Source: Alistipes sp.
GTDB taxonomy: Bacteria > Bacteroidota > Bacteroidia > Bacteroidales > Rikenellaceae
Assembly (NCBI GenBank): GCA_017384185.1
Contig: JAFNUH010000221.1
Location: 1-6,429 of the forward strand
Reading direction: 5' to 3'
Length of the DNA: 6,429 bases
Under the pieces are notes generated by a model. The model searched no databases. It was not told where the DNA came from and saw only the letters and a program-made list of their open reading frames with translations. The position numbers were made by a program, and so were the translations under genes. The stretch's first letter is position 1. The number at the start of each line of letters is the position of its first letter. Positions 1-6,429 of this stretch are shown piece after piece.

Positions 1-40
1 GAGGAGATTACTGAGTAAGAGAAACCAAAAACTACTAACT

Positions 41-1219
41 ATGAGAAGATTATTCCTAACTATTGTGCTTGCCGTGGCTGCTGCCGTGGCATTTGCCGCC
101 GACCCTCCACGTGCTACGACCAAGTGCGGACCGTGGGTTGTGGGTGTGACAGAGACCGAGATGACCGTTGTCTGGACCTCTACGGAGCGTTCTATGGGTT
201 GGGTGGAGGTTGCTCCCGATGATGGTAGCCACTTCTATGCCGTGCAGCGTCCTCGCTACGATGAGGATTTTATGGGTCGTCACGTTGTGTCAACCGTTCA
301 CCACGTGCGTATTACGGGTCTTAAGCCCGGCACAAAATATCGTTATCGTATCTACCAGCAGGGCGTAGATGATAGCGGTCACAACCCCGTGCCCAGCGGA
401 TATATCAGCGCAAGTGGTGTCTATAAGCGTGAGCCGTATGCTATCCGCACGATGAATAGCAGCAAGGAGGATTGTACCTTTACAATGATTAACGATATTC
501 ACGGTCGTGACTCTATGATGTTGGCTCTCACAAAGGATGTGAAGTCGCAGAATCCAGATTTTATGGTCTTCAATGGCGATATGGTTAGCTTTATGGGCTC
601 AACAGAGGATATCGAGAAGGGCTTTATGACACGTGCAACAGAAACCTTCGCTACCGATATTCCTTTGGTCTATGTGCGTGGTAATCACGAGACACGTGGT
701 CCTGGCTTCAGCGAGTATCTCAACCTCTTCCCCACGCCGACAAATACTCCCTACTTTACGTTCCGTCAGGGTCCCGTAGCCTTTGTTGTGATTGATAGCG
801 GCGAGGATAAGCCCGATAGCGATATTGAGTACGGTGGCACAGCAGCTTATGACGCATATCGTGAGAAGATGGCTGCGTGGCTGAAGCAGACTCTGCTCAG
901 CGAGGAGTTCCGCTCAGCGCCCGTGAAGATTGCGTTGTTGCATATCCCCTTCGAGAATACTGCTGGCTGGTATGGTCCTAATGAGTTGAAGCGATTGGTT
1001 ATGCCTATACTTAATGAGGCGGGTATCAACCTGATGCTTAGCGGTCATAACCACCGTTACAGCTACCGTGAGGCAGGCAGTTACGGAAATAACTTCCCCA
1101 TTCTCGTTAATTCAAATAACGACAAAGTGAATGTTCGTGCCACAAAGACGCAGATTGATATGGAGGTTGTTGATGCTGCGGGTAAGGTGTTGCACAAGCA
1201 TACCGTGAAGGTGAAGTAA
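41..1219 (+). CDS. Secreted metallophosphoesterase with N-terminal FN3/PAP-like domain
   Basis: This 392-residue protein is a predicted periplasmic or exported phosphoesterase of the calcineurin-like superfamily. Residues 1-19 form a signal peptide (MRRLFLTIVLAVAAAVAFA, likely cut after AFA). Residues about 29-137 resemble the fibronectin-III-like N-terminal domain of purple acid phosphatases (VVWTSTERSMGWVEV, then ITGLKPGTKYRYRI). The catalytic domain follows, with all metal-ligand motifs in order: D152-I-H154, G179-D180, G214-N-H-E217, H301 and G335-H-N-H338, so it should be active on a two-metal centre. The purple acid phosphatase tyrosine (GDxxY) is absent, because GD180 is followed by MVS, so it is probably not a true purple enzyme. 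The substrate is unknown; a phosphomonoester or phosphodiester is inferred. The ATG at 41 is chosen because the signal peptide starts there, although the frame stays open to the left edge. There is no Shine-Dalgarno; the leader is A-rich. It converges on deoC. Confidence 0.9.
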   Translation: MRRLFLTIVLAVAAAVAFAADPPRATTKCGPWVVGVTETEMTVVWTSTERSMGWVEVAPDDGSHFYAVQRPRYDEDFMGRHVVSTVHHVRITGLKPGTKYRYRIYQQGVDDSGHNPVPSGYISASGVYKREPYAIRTMNSSKEDCTFTMINDIHGRDSMMLALTKDVKSQNPDFMVFNGDMVSFMGSTEDIEKGFMTRATETFATDIPLVYVRGNHETRGPGFSEYLNLFPTPTNTPYFTFRQGPVAFVVIDSGEDKPDSDIEYGGTAAYDAYREKMAAWLKQTLLSEEFRSAPVKIALLHIPFENTAGWYGPNELKRLVMPILNEAGINLMLSGHNHRYSYREAGSYGNNFPILVNSNNDKVNVRATKTQIDMEVVDAAGKVLHKHTVKVK

Positions 1220-1247
1220 AAGATTTACCAAACGACTATAGTAAAAG

Positions 1248-1285
1248 GAGGGTGCCTAACAAGTAAAGTTAGCACCCTCTTATTC
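1248..1285. terminator. Probable bidirectional intrinsic terminator
   Basis: Twelve base pairs form between 1248-1260 and 1268-1279 (GAGGGTGC-TAAC against GTTAGCACCCTC), with one bulged C at 1256 and a 7-nt loop AAGTAAA. It lies 28 bp after the metallophosphoesterase stop. On the plus strand the U-tract is weak (TTATTCTG). On the minus strand the hairpin is followed by CTTTTACT (T-run at 1243-1246), which suits a transcript arriving from deoC. A shared terminator for the convergent pair is inferred. Confidence 0.7.
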
Positions 1286-1287
1286 TG

Positions 1288-1410
1288 AGAAATTGTATAA
1301 CAAGAGCTATTTTGAAGCTGGTCGCAGAGCGAGAAAGCGCAGTTTACCGAGCGTAAATGAGCATTTCGAGGTCAAGCCAGATGCCAAAAGAGCCTTGTTA
1401 GACAGTTTCT
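1288..1410. repeat. 123-bp imperfect palindromic intergenic element
   Basis: Arms 1288-1321 and 1377-1410 are imperfect inverted repeats. The outer part (AGAAATTGTATAACAAG at 1288-1304) pairs with 1394-1410 through 15 Watson-Crick pairs, one G-U and one mismatch. The inner part continues with GCT, TTTTG and CTGG blocks. After an 8 x 8 internal loop (1322-1329 and 1369-1376) a second stem forms between 1330-1347 and 1353-1368, with 14 pairs, two mismatches, two bulges and the loop CGAGC. Either strand as RNA could fold into one long hairpin. It fills most of the gap between the terminator and the deoC stop, ending 6 bp from the latter. It contains no transposase and is too short to be autonomous. 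No clear target-site duplication is visible. It could be a MITE-like or REP-like dispersed repeat, or a 3'-UTR structure stabilising the deoC mRNA. The pairing is seen; the role is not known. Confidence 0.65.
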
Positions 1411-1416
1411 TTTATG

Positions 1417-2292
1417 TTAGAAGTAGCAAATATCTTTGCCCTCAATTGCCGACAGTATATTGTTGGCTGCAGATGAAGCTCCTATGCGGAATAGCTCGGT
1501 TGTGAGCCACTCCTCGCCTAAAATCTCCTTCACGATGGTGTAGTAGAGTGCCGCATCCTCGGCGGTGCGAACACCTCCTGCCGCCTTGAAACCAACCTTA
1601 CGTCCTGTCTTTTGGTAGTACTCGTTGATAGCTTTGCACATCACCACGGCAGCCTCAGGTGTTGCCGAAACATCAATCTTGCCCGTAGATGTCTTTATAA
1701 AGTCGGCACCAGCCGCCATAGCCAGAAGTGATGCATTGTATATCAGTTCGGGGCTCTTCAATGCGCCCGTTTCGAGTATCACCTTCAATGTAGCGCCGTC
1801 AGACTCCCCACGTAATACCTCTATCTCGTTTGCCGCCTCGTCGTATGCACCCGACAGAATCTCGCCAACATTGATGACTACATCTACTTCATCAGCACCA
1901 TTCTCGATAGCCATCGCAACCTCCAGCATCTTCACCTCAAGGAATGTTTGCGACGATGGGAACCCGCCCGCTACGCTTGTAATACGGAGCGGTGTGCCGT
2001 CGATATTCAAACCCACAGTCTCAACAAATGGAGGATATACGCATATCGAAGCTACGTTTTGCAGGTGAGGGAAGTCCATCTCGAACTGCGCAGCACGACG
2101 TGCCATAGCCTCTACCGACTCCTGCGAGTCGCAGCACGATAGTGTGGTGAGGTCGATAGCCGAGAGGCAGAATTTATACACCTCGGCATTATGATTTGCT
2201 GTTGCCCTTTGACGCAATGTCGCAACTGTTGCCGCAACATCTTCCGCCGTAGGGGCAGGGGCGTACTCGTTTAGGTGGTTGGCGTACTCCAT
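1417..2292 (-). CDS. deoC: Deoxyribose-5-phosphate aldolase
   Basis: DeoC (EC 4.1.2.4) is a cytosolic class I aldolase that cleaves 2-deoxyribose 5-phosphate into glyceraldehyde 3-phosphate and acetaldehyde, the last step of deoxynucleoside catabolism. The 291-residue product has the family's key positions: the Schiff-base lysine K200 in FIKTSTGK, the second lysine K236 in GFKAAGGVRT, D137 in ADEVDVV (E. coli D102), D47 in AIDLTTL (E. coli D16) and C84 in ASICVYP (E. coli C47). It is longer than the E. coli enzyme (259 residues), mostly through an N-terminal extension of about 30 residues that is Ala/Thr-rich and probably helical. It ends in DICYF, with a tyrosine next to last; the E. coli enzyme also ends in a functional tyrosine. 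ATG at 2292 is the natural start, just downstream of a promoter-like sequence; there is no Shine-Dalgarno. No other deo or nucleoside phosphorylase gene is in view. Confidence 0.96.
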   Translation of the reverse strand: MEYANHLNEYAPAPTAEDVAATVATLRQRATANHNAEVYKFCLSAIDLTTLSCCDSQESVEAMARRAAQFEMDFPHLQNVASICVYPPFVETVGLNIDGTPLRITSVAGGFPSSQTFLEVKMLEVAMAIENGADEVDVVINVGEILSGAYDEAANEIEVLRGESDGATLKVILETGALKSPELIYNASLLAMAAGADFIKTSTGKIDVSATPEAAVVMCKAINEYYQKTGRKVGFKAAGGVRTAEDAALYYTIVKEILGEEWLTTELFRIGASSAANNILSAIEGKDICYF

Positions 2293-2313
2293 AGTTGATA
2301 GTTTTTATTTACG

Positions 2314-2329
2314 CAAATATACAAATATA
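2314..2329 (-). promoter_or_regulatory. Putative deoC promoter, tandem Bacteroidota -7 elements
   Basis: Read on the minus strand, two abutting copies of TATATTTG (2322-2329, then 2314-2321) match the Bacteroidota -7 consensus TAnnTTTG exactly. They sit 21-37 bp upstream of the deoC ATG, in a very AT-rich stretch (2293-2340). The only TTTG that could be a -33 element is at 2356-2359. It is 26 bp from the nearer copy, longer than the usual 17-23 bp, so the -33 match is poor. The upstream terminator at 2429-2459 means deoC needs its own promoter, which supports the call. Confidence 0.55.
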
Positions 2330-2428
2330 TATTTAATATAGGTATATCAGAGTTCCAAAAATATGCCAGATACTCCTCCTATAACAAAATAATAGCCTCT
2401 TAGCGCAGAATAATGTCAGCACCCAGCA

Positions 2429-2459
2429 ACAAAAAAGAGGGCACCCATCGGGCACCCTC
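2429..2459 (-). terminator. Intrinsic terminator of the OmpA/TPR lipoprotein gene
   Basis: On the minus strand the RNA forms a 10-bp stem. GAGGG pairs with CCCUC, then two G-U wobbles, then CCC pairs with GGG, closed by a GAU triloop (2437-2459). It is followed directly by UUUUUUGUUG (from 2436 leftwards). It begins about 23 bp after the stop codon of the lipoprotein gene. Read on the plus strand, the two wobbles become C/A mismatches and there is no T-run, so it should work only for minus-strand transcription. Confidence 0.88.
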
Positions 2460-2482
2460 CTATTGCAAAAATCTATATTAGA

Positions 2483-4231
2483 TTAGAGCTTGAAACCGCT
2501 TGCGAACAAGTTTGCGAGGTTTACATCATTAGCAGCCTTAGCAGCCAATGCAGCATCCTTAGCAACTGCGCTCTTAAGCTGAGCCTTAGCAGTCTCCAAG
2601 TCACCCTCCTTAGAAGCGATTACTGCACGCAAGTAGTCAGCCTTAGCTGAAGCGTCAGAAGTGATAGCCTTCTTAGCAGCAGTCAAATCGTTGTTCATAA
2701 AGTTAGCGATAGCAGCGTTGTAACCTGTAACAGTTGAAGCAGCAGCGCTGTAGCTACCCTGAGCAGCAGCCATCATAGCCTTAGTCTTAGCGTCTGCAGC
2801 AGCAGCATACTGCTGAGCCTTAGCTACGTTACCGTCAGCCAAGTTAGCAAGAGCCAAGTTGCAGTTAACCTCGTTAGTGTTAAGACCCATCTGAGCAGCC
2901 TTCTCGAAGCTAGCCAATGCCTTCTTAACCTCACCCATCTTAGCGTAAGCTACACCAAGGTTGTTGTAAGCACGAGCGTCGTTGAACTTCTTAGCAGCAT
3001 ACTCCAAAACAGTTGCCTGAACCTTAGGATCAGTGATTACGCTCTCAGCCATATAGAGCAACTCCTCGTTTGTGAGCTCCTCCAAGCGACCTGCGTTGAT
3101 CAAAGCAGCCATCTCGTCGTTAGTCTTACCCTTGATGTCAGTGCTGTTAACCAACTGTGCACGACGAAGCTTAGGAAGAATCTCCTTCTTCAATGCAGTG
3201 AATACAGCAGACATATTCTTAATCTCAGCCTCACGCTGTGTAGAAGAGTCATAGCGGCTCAATACCTGGAGGATGATATCCTTATCCTCGATGTTAGAAG
3301 CAGCAACCAACTCCTTGAAGCCTTCCCAGTCCTCACCGTAAGAAGCTACGTCGAAGCCCATACCTGTGTCCTTCATAAGCTTGTCAGCAACCTTGTGACC
3401 AGACTTAGAACGTGCACCTGAAAGCTTGTCGTTGAAGTTCTCGGGACCATCGGGTGAAGCGTAACCGTGAACGTAGAGCTTCTGAGTTGCACGGTCGTTA
3501 GACTGCTGAGCTACTGCGTTCTCCTTGAAAGCCTTCAACTCGTCTGTGTTGCCAGCCTTCTTTGATACGTATGAAGAGTTGATAGCGTAGAGGATGTCAG
3601 CCTTAGTAACAACAGTTGTAACGTTCTTGTAGTTGTTAGCTGTGTTGCCCATAACTGATGCATAGTCCAAATCGCTCTGGAGAGTGTTTACACCCTTAGC
3701 GATAGGCAATGCGAAAGCAGCCTTGATAGCCTCAGCATCCTTACCACCAGCTGCCAATGTTGCAGCCTCGCTCTTTGTAGGAAGTGCGCCAGTGTTAGCG
3801 TTGATCAAAGTGAACTCCTTGCACTTACCCTTCGGGCACTTAACCTCAACGAGCAAACGCAACTCGCTGTTAGCCATACGAGCCTCGTAGGGGAACTCTA
3901 CGTGCTGAGTGAACTGACCACCAGTTGCAGATACAACAGTGTAGTTCTCCTTTACCTTATCACCCTGGAAGTACTTAGTAGCACCCTCAACCATACCGCC
4001 ACCAAATACAACTACGGGAGTAACCTTAATAACTGCCTTCTTGTTGAAGTAGTACTGGGGGAAGGTAACTGTGATGTCAGCCTCTACCTTGCCATTGTTC
4101 AGAGCGAGAACCTCAGGTGTGCAAGTGATAGTCACCTCGTCTGAGTTCTTAGCCATCTGATTGAAGCAGTTACAGCCAGTGAATACCAAAGCTGCAAGTG
4201 CTACTGTTACAAATAACTTAAAGTTTTTCAT
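2483..4231 (-). CDS. OmpA-like/TPR repeat envelope lipoprotein
   Basis: This 582-residue protein has a predicted lipoprotein signal: basic start, hydrophobic stretch, then VFTGC with Cys20 as the lipidation site. F at -3 is slightly off the usual lipobox. Residues about 30-135 look like a beta-sandwich (alternating hydrophobics, with VEFPYEARMANSELRLLVEV). Residues about 210-290 are OmpA-C-like: ILYAINSSY, then LYVHGYASPDGPENFNDKLS, with the N-x2-L-S-x2-R pattern (N267, L270, S271, R274) that in OmpA proteins belongs to the peptidoglycan-binding site. YGEDWEGF and a LPKLRRAQL segment follow, an arrangement I recall from Bacteroidales OmpA-family proteins. Residues 418-451 are a clear TPR (ARAYNNLGVAYAKMGEVKKA), with weaker helical repeats to about 562, very Ala-rich. 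Codon choice is strongly biased (AAG for Lys, GCT/GCA for Ala), suggesting high expression. It is probably outer-membrane anchored and may contact peptidoglycan; its partners are unknown. It lies 52 bp after pnp with no terminator between and no convincing promoter of its own (a weak TATTTTAA at 4241-4248). Confidence 0.85.
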   Translation of the reverse strand: MKNFKLFVTVALAALVFTGCNCFNQMAKNSDEVTITCTPEVLALNNGKVEADITVTFPQYYFNKKAVIKVTPVVVFGGGMVEGATKYFQGDKVKENYTVVSATGGQFTQHVEFPYEARMANSELRLLVEVKCPKGKCKEFTLINANTGALPTKSEAATLAAGGKDAEAIKAAFALPIAKGVNTLQSDLDYASVMGNTANNYKNVTTVVTKADILYAINSSYVSKKAGNTDELKAFKENAVAQQSNDRATQKLYVHGYASPDGPENFNDKLSGARSKSGHKVADKLMKDTGMGFDVASYGEDWEGFKELVAASNIEDKDIILQVLSRYDSSTQREAEIKNMSAVFTALKKEILPKLRRAQLVNSTDIKGKTNDEMAALINAGRLEELTNEELLYMAESVITDPKVQATVLEYAAKKFNDARAYNNLGVAYAKMGEVKKALASFEKAAQMGLNTNEVNCNLALANLADGNVAKAQQYAAAADAKTKAMMAAAQGSYSAAASTVTGYNAAIANFMNNDLTAAKKAITSDASAKADYLRAVIASKEGDLETAKAQLKSAVAKDAALAAKAANDVNLANLFASGFKL

Positions 4232-4283
4232 AAGCTTGAATTAAAATAGTTAAACAATATTTTTGGTTTGAATCTTACCTTAA

Positions 4284-6429
4284 TTATTTTTTATTATTAC
4301 GCTGCTCGCCGCCACGACGCTCAGGACGGGGACGTGCACCCTCGGGACGGGGCTTGCGCTCACGCTCTACCCAACCCTCAGGCTTAGGCATAACTGCCTT
4401 GTGTGAGAGCTTGTACTTGTTGGTCTTGGGGTCAACACCGATGAGCTTAACCTCAATCTTATCACCCTCCTTAAGACCTGTCTCCTCCATAGTCTCGAAG
4501 CGCTTGTAGTCAATCTCAGAGATGTGCAACAGAGCCTCCTTGCCGGGAAGAATCTCAACGAAGGCGCCGAACGCTACGATGCTCTTGATAGTACCGTCGT
4601 AAACCTCACCTACCTCGGGAACAGCTACGATACCCTTGATACGTGCCAAAGCACCATCCAAAGCCTCCTTGTCTACGCCGAAGATATCAACTACGCCGCA
4701 CTCATCGTTCTCGGTGATAGTGATAGTAGTACCTGTTGTCTTCTGAATCTCCTGAATAACCTTACCACCAGGACCAATAACAGCACCGATGAAGTCCTTA
4801 GGAATCTGAATCTGTACGATGCGGGGTACGAAGGGACGGTAATCCTCACGGGGCTCAGCGATAGTCTCGGTAATCTTGCCCAAGATGTGCATACGACCCT
4901 TACGAGCCTGCTCCAAAGCTGTTGCCAAAACCTCGTATGACAAACCGTCAACCTTGATATCCATCTGAGTTGCGGTGATACCGTCTGCAGTACCTGTAAC
5001 CTTGAAGTCCATATCACCCAAGTGATCCTCGTCACCCAAGATATCAGACAACACAGCCCAGCGACCAGTTGCTGAGTCAGAGATAAGACCCATTGCGATA
5101 CCAGATACGGGCTTCTTGATCTTAACACCAGCATCCATCAATGCCAATGTACCAGCACAAACTGTTGCCATTGATGAAGAACCGTTAGACTCCAAGATGT
5201 CAGATACAACACGCAAAGCGTAGGGCATCTGCTCGCCTGAAGGAATCATAGGCTTCAAAGCACGCCAAGCCAAGTGACCGTGACCAATCTCACGACGGCT
5301 TACGCCACGTGCGGGACGAGCCTCGCCTGTTGAGAAAGGAGGGAAGTTGTAGTGCAAGGTGAACTTCTCAGTACCCTGAACCAAAACCTCGTCAATCATC
5401 TTCTCATCGAGCTTTGTACCCAATGTAACTGTTGTGAGTGACTGAGTCTCACCACGAGTAAAGATTGCAGAACCGTGTGCTGCGGGCAGGTAACCTACCT
5501 CACACCAGATGGGACGAATCTCGTCTGTGCGACGACCATCCAAGCGCTTACCCTCGTCGAGGATCATATTACGCATAGCCTTCTTCTGCACATCGTCGTG
5601 GAAATATTTGTGGATAAGGGGAGCCTTCTCCTCCAACTCCTCCTCTGTAAAGCGTGCTGCGAACTCAGCCTCCAAAGCCTCGAAAGCCTCCGAGCGCTCG
5701 TGCTTTGCAGTACCGCTTGTAGCGATAGCGTAAGCCTTGTCGTAGAGCTCGGTGATAATCTGCTGACGCAACTCCTCGTCGTTGTTCTCGTGGCAGTATG
5801 TGCGCTTAACATCCTTGCCAAGCTCCTTAGAGAGCTCAATCTGAACGGCGCAGTGCTTCTTAATCTCCTCGTGAGCGAACTTGATGGCGCCGAGCATTAC
5901 ATCCTCCGATACCTCGTTCATCTCACCCTCAACCATAAGGATGTTGTCGATAGTACCACCAACCATAATGTCGAGGTCTACGTCTGCCATCTGTGAGAAG
6001 TTGGGGTTGATGACATACTCACCGTTGATGCGAGCTACACGCACCTCAGAGATAGGACCTCCGAAGGGGATGTCAGAAACTGCCAAAGCTGCTGATGCAG
6101 CCAAACCTGCCAAAGCGTCGGGCTGAATATCCTTGTCCGCCGAGATAAGGTTTACGGTAACGAATACATCGGCGTGGTAATCCGAGGGGAACAATGGGCG
6201 TAGGGCACGGTCGATGAGTCGAGCTACCAAAACCTCAGCATCGCTTGCCTTGCCTTCACGTTTCATAAAGCCTCCGGGGAAGCGTCCGCACGATGCGAAC
6301 TTCTCCTTATACTCCACCTGAAGAGGCATAAAATCAGTACCTTCCTTTGCGTCCTTTGCCGCTACAACGGTTGCGAGCAACATTGTGTCACCCATCTTCA
6401 CTACAACCGAGCCGTCAGCCTGCTTGGCC
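4284..6429 (-). CDS. pnp: Polyribonucleotide nucleotidyltransferase (PNPase), 5' end outside window
   Basis: PNPase (EC 2.7.7.8) is a trimeric cytosolic 3'-to-5' exoribonuclease that uses phosphate to degrade RNA and can also add tails. The frame is open to the right edge: codons 6402-6428 read AKQADGSVV in frame, so the GTG at 6399-6401 is an internal valine codon and the true start lies beyond the window. By family comparison from memory, some 20-30 residues are missing. Counting 714 visible residues: first RNase PH core about 1-195 ([24 protein letters not shown]), helical linker about 215-300, second RNase PH core about 300-515 with catalytic D468, D474 and K476 in [18 protein letters not shown] domain about 536-600 with GPGG at 552-555, S1 domain about 606-680 ([18 protein letters not shown]), then a basic Arg/Pro/Gly tail of about 35 residues. 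All core motifs are intact. It may be co-transcribed with the lipoprotein gene downstream. Confidence 0.97.
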   Translation of the reverse strand, partial: AKQADGSVVVKMGDTMLLATVVAAKDAKEGTDFMPLQVEYKEKFASCGRFPGGFMKREGKASDAEVLVARLIDRALRPLFPSDYHADVFVTVNLISADKDIQPDALAGLAASAALAVSDIPFGGPISEVRVARINGEYVINPNFSQMADVDLDIMVGGTIDNILMVEGEMNEVSEDVMLGAIKFAHEEIKKHCAVQIELSKELGKDVKRTYCHENNDEELRQQIITELYDKAYAIATSGTAKHERSEAFEALEAEFAARFTEEELEEKAPLIHKYFHDDVQKKAMRNMILDEGKRLDGRRTDEIRPIWCEVGYLPAAHGSAIFTRGETQSLTTVTLGTKLDEKMIDEVLVQGTEKFTLHYNFPPFSTGEARPARGVSRREIGHGHLAWRALKPMIPSGEQMPYALRVVSDILESNGSSSMATVCAGTLALMDAGVKIKKPVSGIAMGLISDSATGRWAVLSDILGDEDHLGDMDFKVTGTADGITATQMDIKVDGLSYEVLATALEQARKGRMHILGKITETIAEPREDYRPFVPRIVQIQIPKDFIGAVIGPGGKVIQEIQKTTGTTITITENDECGVVDIFGVDKEALDGALARIKGIVAVPEVGEVYDGTIKSIVAFGAFVEILPGKEALLHISEIDYKRFETMEETGLKEGDKIEVKLIGVDPKTNKYKLSHKAVMPKPEGWVERERKPRPEGARPRPERRGGEQRNNKK

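Noticed and set aside
1..18. Possible tail of an upstream plus-strand gene (GAG GAG ATT ACT GAG TAA)
   Set aside because: A frame ending in EEITE-stop is plausible and would place its stop 22 bp before the metallophosphoesterase start, but five codons are too few to support a gene.
1280..1415. TTAT on both sides of the palindrome as a target-site duplication
   Set aside because: TTAT occurs at 1280-1283 and 1412-1415, but neither copy abuts the paired arms exactly and a 4-bp AT word is common by chance here.
1293..1505. 70-residue plus-strand reading frame starting at TTG
   Set aside because: Its first 39 codons lie inside the palindrome and the rest runs antisense over the 3' end of deoC. 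It needs a TTG start, has no leader and shows no recognisable domain, so it is best explained as a by-product of the repeat.
1625..2068. 147-residue plus-strand reading frame opposite deoC
   Set aside because: It lies wholly antisense to a well-supported deoC and has no domain or leader; it is a codon-bias shadow.
2360..2430. Possible small gene or RNA between the terminator and the deoC promoter
   Set aside because: Only about 70 bases with no start-stop frame of note and no hairpin; nothing to support a feature.
5475..5996. 173-residue plus-strand reading frame opposite pnp
   Set aside because: It lies antisense within pnp, is Leu/Val/Ser-rich in the way reverse-strand shadows are, and has no recognisable motif.
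6399..6401. GTG as the pnp start codon
   Set aside because: The frame stays open to the window edge and the extra codons (AKQADGSVV) match the expected PNPase N-terminal region, so this GTG encodes an internal valine.

Overview
The window looks like ordinary chromosomal DNA from a Bacteroidales bacterium (phylum Bacteroidota). The genus cannot be settled from the sequence. Reasons: the PNPase and the OmpA/TPR lipoprotein read like gut Bacteroidales versions; no start codon has a Shine-Dalgarno sequence and leaders are A-rich instead; and the region upstream of deoC carries two copies of the Bacteroidota -7 promoter element TAnnTTTG.

Layout from left to right. At 41-1219 on the plus strand is a secreted calcineurin-like metallophosphoesterase with an N-terminal fibronectin-III/purple-acid-phosphatase-like beta domain. 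The convergent gap at 1220-1416 holds a terminator hairpin (1248-1285) and a 123-bp imperfect palindrome (1288-1410). At 1417-2292 on the minus strand is deoC (deoxyribose-5-phosphate aldolase), with its own putative promoter near 2314-2329. A good minus-strand intrinsic terminator at 2429-2459 separates it from the next gene. At 2483-4231 (minus) is a predicted lipoprotein with an OmpA-like segment in the middle and TPR repeats at the C-terminus. At 4284-6429 (minus) is pnp (polynucleotide phosphorylase), which runs off the right edge of the window and lacks its N-terminus.

The three minus-strand genes form two transcription units. pnp and the lipoprotein gene are 52 bp apart with no terminator between them and may be co-transcribed, ending at 2429-2459. 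deoC then starts from its own promoter and probably ends at the bidirectional hairpin after passing through the palindrome. The genes do not form one pathway: PNPase degrades RNA, DeoC breaks down deoxyribose phosphate from nucleosides, and the other two are envelope or periplasmic proteins of unknown substrate. PNPase and DeoC both belong loosely to nucleic-acid salvage, but the layout gives no evidence of coordinated control.

I see no defence system, mobile-element transposase, CRISPR array, tRNA or rRNA. The item most worth a second look is the 123-bp palindrome between the convergent genes, which may be a dispersed repeat or a structured RNA element.
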